From positions 1 through 8,125 of the forward strand of contig JAKAPB010000058.1 of NCBI GenBank assembly GCA_021823045.1: a stretch of DNA of 8,125 nt, given 5' to 3'. Position 1 is the first letter of the stretch. Each line of letters starts with the position of its first letter. Positions 6,540 to 8,125 of the stretch are shown here, one piece after another. The position numbers and the translations under genes were made by a program. The notes below the pieces were generated by a model. The model was not told the DNA's origin and ran no database searches. It saw nothing but the letters and a program-made list of their open reading frames with translations. Source of the DNA: Actinomycetes bacterium. Lineage in GTDB: Bacteria > Actinomycetota > Acidimicrobiia > Acidimicrobiales > Acidimicrobiaceae.

Positions 6540-8125
6540 ATGGCTAGGCGATCAACAAGGCGTTCAGTGAGCGGCGACCAGCTCGAGTTTTTCGACATTG
6601 ACCCAAACGAACTGTCATACGAGAATTTACTAAAGAGACAGTGGCCGCAAGGGAGCCGTTTTCCGCTGAATCTCGGCAAGACGAATGTTCGATCCCATAT
6701 CTGGCAAGAGCTAGTAGCAGCTAGTTCTCCCCTGCTGGTTACGGGCTTCGCCTCGCTAGATCTTCTGATCCGTTTTGCTGCACAGTGGTCGAAAAGGCGT
6801 GTCGATGGCCCAGTCAGAATGTTGATTGGGAATGAGCCATTTGTGAGTAGTTCGTTGAATTTTCAAGGACCCCGTGCCACACTTTCTCAGCAGATGATTA
6901 AGTACTGGGTCGAGGAGAGGCGAATCTCCAAGGCGGGTTCACACCTGATACTACTGATGCTTGAGTTGATAAAGGATGGTCGGGTTCAGATTCGGACCTC
7001 CGCTACTTATCACATGTTGCATGCAAAGATCTATTTAGCTGATGACGCAGGGACTCTAGGATCTTCTAACTTTACCAAGGCTGGCCTCGAGAGTCAGATT
7101 GAGGCGAATGCTCGCTTCGAAAGGTGGATGGAGCCCGATAGATTCGGAGAGTTGTCAGCGATGGCCGAGATTCTCTGGGCTGAGTCGATCGACTTTTCTA
7201 GTGATGTAGTGCGCCTTCTTGAATCATTGTTGAGCATCATTAATTGGGAAGAAGCCATAGCTGCAGCGTGTGTTGACTTACTCGAGGGGAGTTGGGCGAA
7301 GTCCCTCCTGTCGAACCTAAACTCCGCCAGCAACATAGCCGATGGAGTGCCCCTTTGGCCCAGCCAAATCGCAGGCATTGCTGAAGCCTTATGGGTGATA
7401 GACCATACTGGCAGTGTTCTGGTTGCCGACGCTACCGGATCTGGCAAGACTCGAATGGGTGCCTACCTCACCAAAATAGTACGCGATCAGCTCTGGTCCT
7501 CTGGGAGGGCGAAATCGTCCCGCGGTTCGCAGATTGTGCTTGTTGCGCCGCCGAAGATAACAAAGGTCTGGGCCTCTGAAGCTCTCAAGTGTGGATTGCA
7601 ACTCGAAGTAGTCTCCCATGGGAAGCTATCTAGGAGCTCCGAGTCTTCTCCCGGCTTGGAAACCCTAAGGGTGAGATCTGCTCAAATATTGGCGGTAGAC
7701 GAAGCTCACAACTTTTTGAATCAAGGGACGAAGAGGACCGATGAAATAAGAGATTCCCCAGCCGAACACGTGCTCCTCTTCACAGCGACTCCAATATCGC
7801 GAGGAGCCACCGACATACTGAGCCTTGTAGGTCTTTTGGGCGCGGACAACTTTGAGGATGAGACATTACAGATTTTGGAGCGCTTGGCGGCTTCTTCCGT
7901 CGAGAGGATGGATGTTGAAACGAGGGCAATTCTTCGAAATGAAATTCAACGCTTTACCGTAAGAAGAACAAAGGCCCAATTTAATGCGTTAGTCGCTCGG
8001 GAACCGGAGCTTTACCCTACGAGGATAGGCGGCCGGACCTGCCGATATCCGATTCATAACTTGCGAAGCTACCTATCCGAGGAAACGGATAGCGATGCCG
8101 TAATAGCTCATGACATCGTAGATCG
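6540..8125 (+). CDS. PLD-nuclease-like domain fused to SF2 DEAH helicase (3' truncated by window edge)
   Basis: At least 528 residues are in the window, with no stop before the edge. The N-terminal part is a phospholipase D superfamily domain with one complete HKD motif: H161-x-K163-x4-D168 in LHAKIYLADD, followed by GSSNFTKAGL (174-183). It is preceded by a PLD-like RMLIGNEPF strand. The second part is a superfamily 2 helicase or translocase with a WPSQ segment (273-276), Walker A ATGSGKT (298-304, K303), LVAPPKI, DEAH (387-390, in VDEAHNF), TAT (415-417) and VRRTK (474-478). This order and the VDEAHNF and RRTK signatures resemble SNF2/RapA-like enzymes. The C-terminal helicase lobe lies beyond the window. 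Single-HKD proteins of this type usually act as dimeric nucleases on DNA or RNA, and PLD plus helicase pairs occur in phage defence systems such as DISARM, where they are separate proteins; a defence role is inferred. The ATG at 6540 is the first in frame after a stop at 6525; its binding site is poor (GGAG 19 bases upstream). Confidence 0.88.
   Translation, partial: MARRSTRRSVSGDQLEFFDIDPNELSYENLLKRQWPQGSRFPLNLGKTNVRSHIWQELVAASSPLLVTGFASLDLLIRFAAQWSKRRVDGPVRMLIGNEPFVSSSLNFQGPRATLSQQMIKYWVEERRISKAGSHLILLMLELIKDGRVQIRTSATYHMLHAKIYLADDAGTLGSSNFTKAGLESQIEANARFERWMEPDRFGELSAMAEILWAESIDFSSDVVRLLESLLSIINWEEAIAAACVDLLEGSWAKSLLSNLNSASNIADGVPLWPSQIAGIAEALWVIDHTGSVLVADATGSGKTRMGAYLTKIVRDQLWSSGRAKSSRGSQIVLVAPPKITKVWASEALKCGLQLEVVSHGKLSRSSESSPGLETLRVRSAQILAVDEAHNFLNQGTKRTDEIRDSPAEHVLLFTATPISRGATDILSLVGLLGADNFEDETLQILERLAASSVERMDVETRAILRNEIQRFTVRRTKAQFNALVAREPELYPTRIGGRTCRYPIHNLRSYLSEETDSDAVIAHDIVD

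Noticed and set aside
6494..6679. 61-codon minus-strand frame at the start of the helicase gene
   Set aside because: It is antisense to the N-terminus of the PLD-helicase frame, which is continuous to the window edge with clear domain motifs.

Overview
The window looks like chromosomal DNA of a mid-GC bacterium, by eye around 50% GC. The actinobacterial-style double-hotdog thioesterase, the short cold-shock protein tail and the PiT plus DUF47 pair suggest an actinomycete-like organism, possibly an acidimicrobial lineage. That placement is an inference from protein style only; no rRNA or tRNA gene is present to confirm it.

Left part (1-1287): the last 24 codons of a cold-shock domain protein run in from the left edge on the plus strand. 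They converge on a complete minus-strand aldo/keto reductase that keeps its full catalytic tetrad.

Centre (1547-4995), all on the minus strand. Reading in the direction of transcription, there is a TesB-like acyl-CoA thioesterase, then a decayed copy of the pit/DUF47 junction, then an intergenic stretch carrying a large perfect inverted repeat, and then an intact phosphate uptake pair. The pair is a PiT-type phosphate permease whose stop codon overlaps the start of a DUF47 (PhoU-like) partner by ATGA. The decayed copy holds only the C-terminal half of the permease and the first ~36 codons of the DUF47 protein. It carries a one-base frameshift, and one base change removes both the permease stop and the DUF47 start. 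It begins exactly at the thioesterase stop codon.

Right part (4996-8125): a 450-base intergenic stretch holds at most one small ORF, which has a good ribosome binding site. It is followed by a plus-strand YihY/BrkB-family membrane protein. After a 263-base spacer with a terminator-like hairpin, a large plus-strand gene runs off the right edge. It encodes an N-terminal phospholipase D (HKD) nuclease-like domain fused to a superfamily 2 DEAH helicase with SNF2/RapA-like motifs. This architecture is typical of anti-phage or DNA-processing proteins, so the right edge may be the start of a defence locus. The neighbours that would show this lie outside the window.

The most unusual items are the 30-bp perfect inverted repeat at 3365-3472 with its competing inner hairpin, the truncated duplicate of the phosphate uptake pair beside it, and the PLD-helicase fusion.
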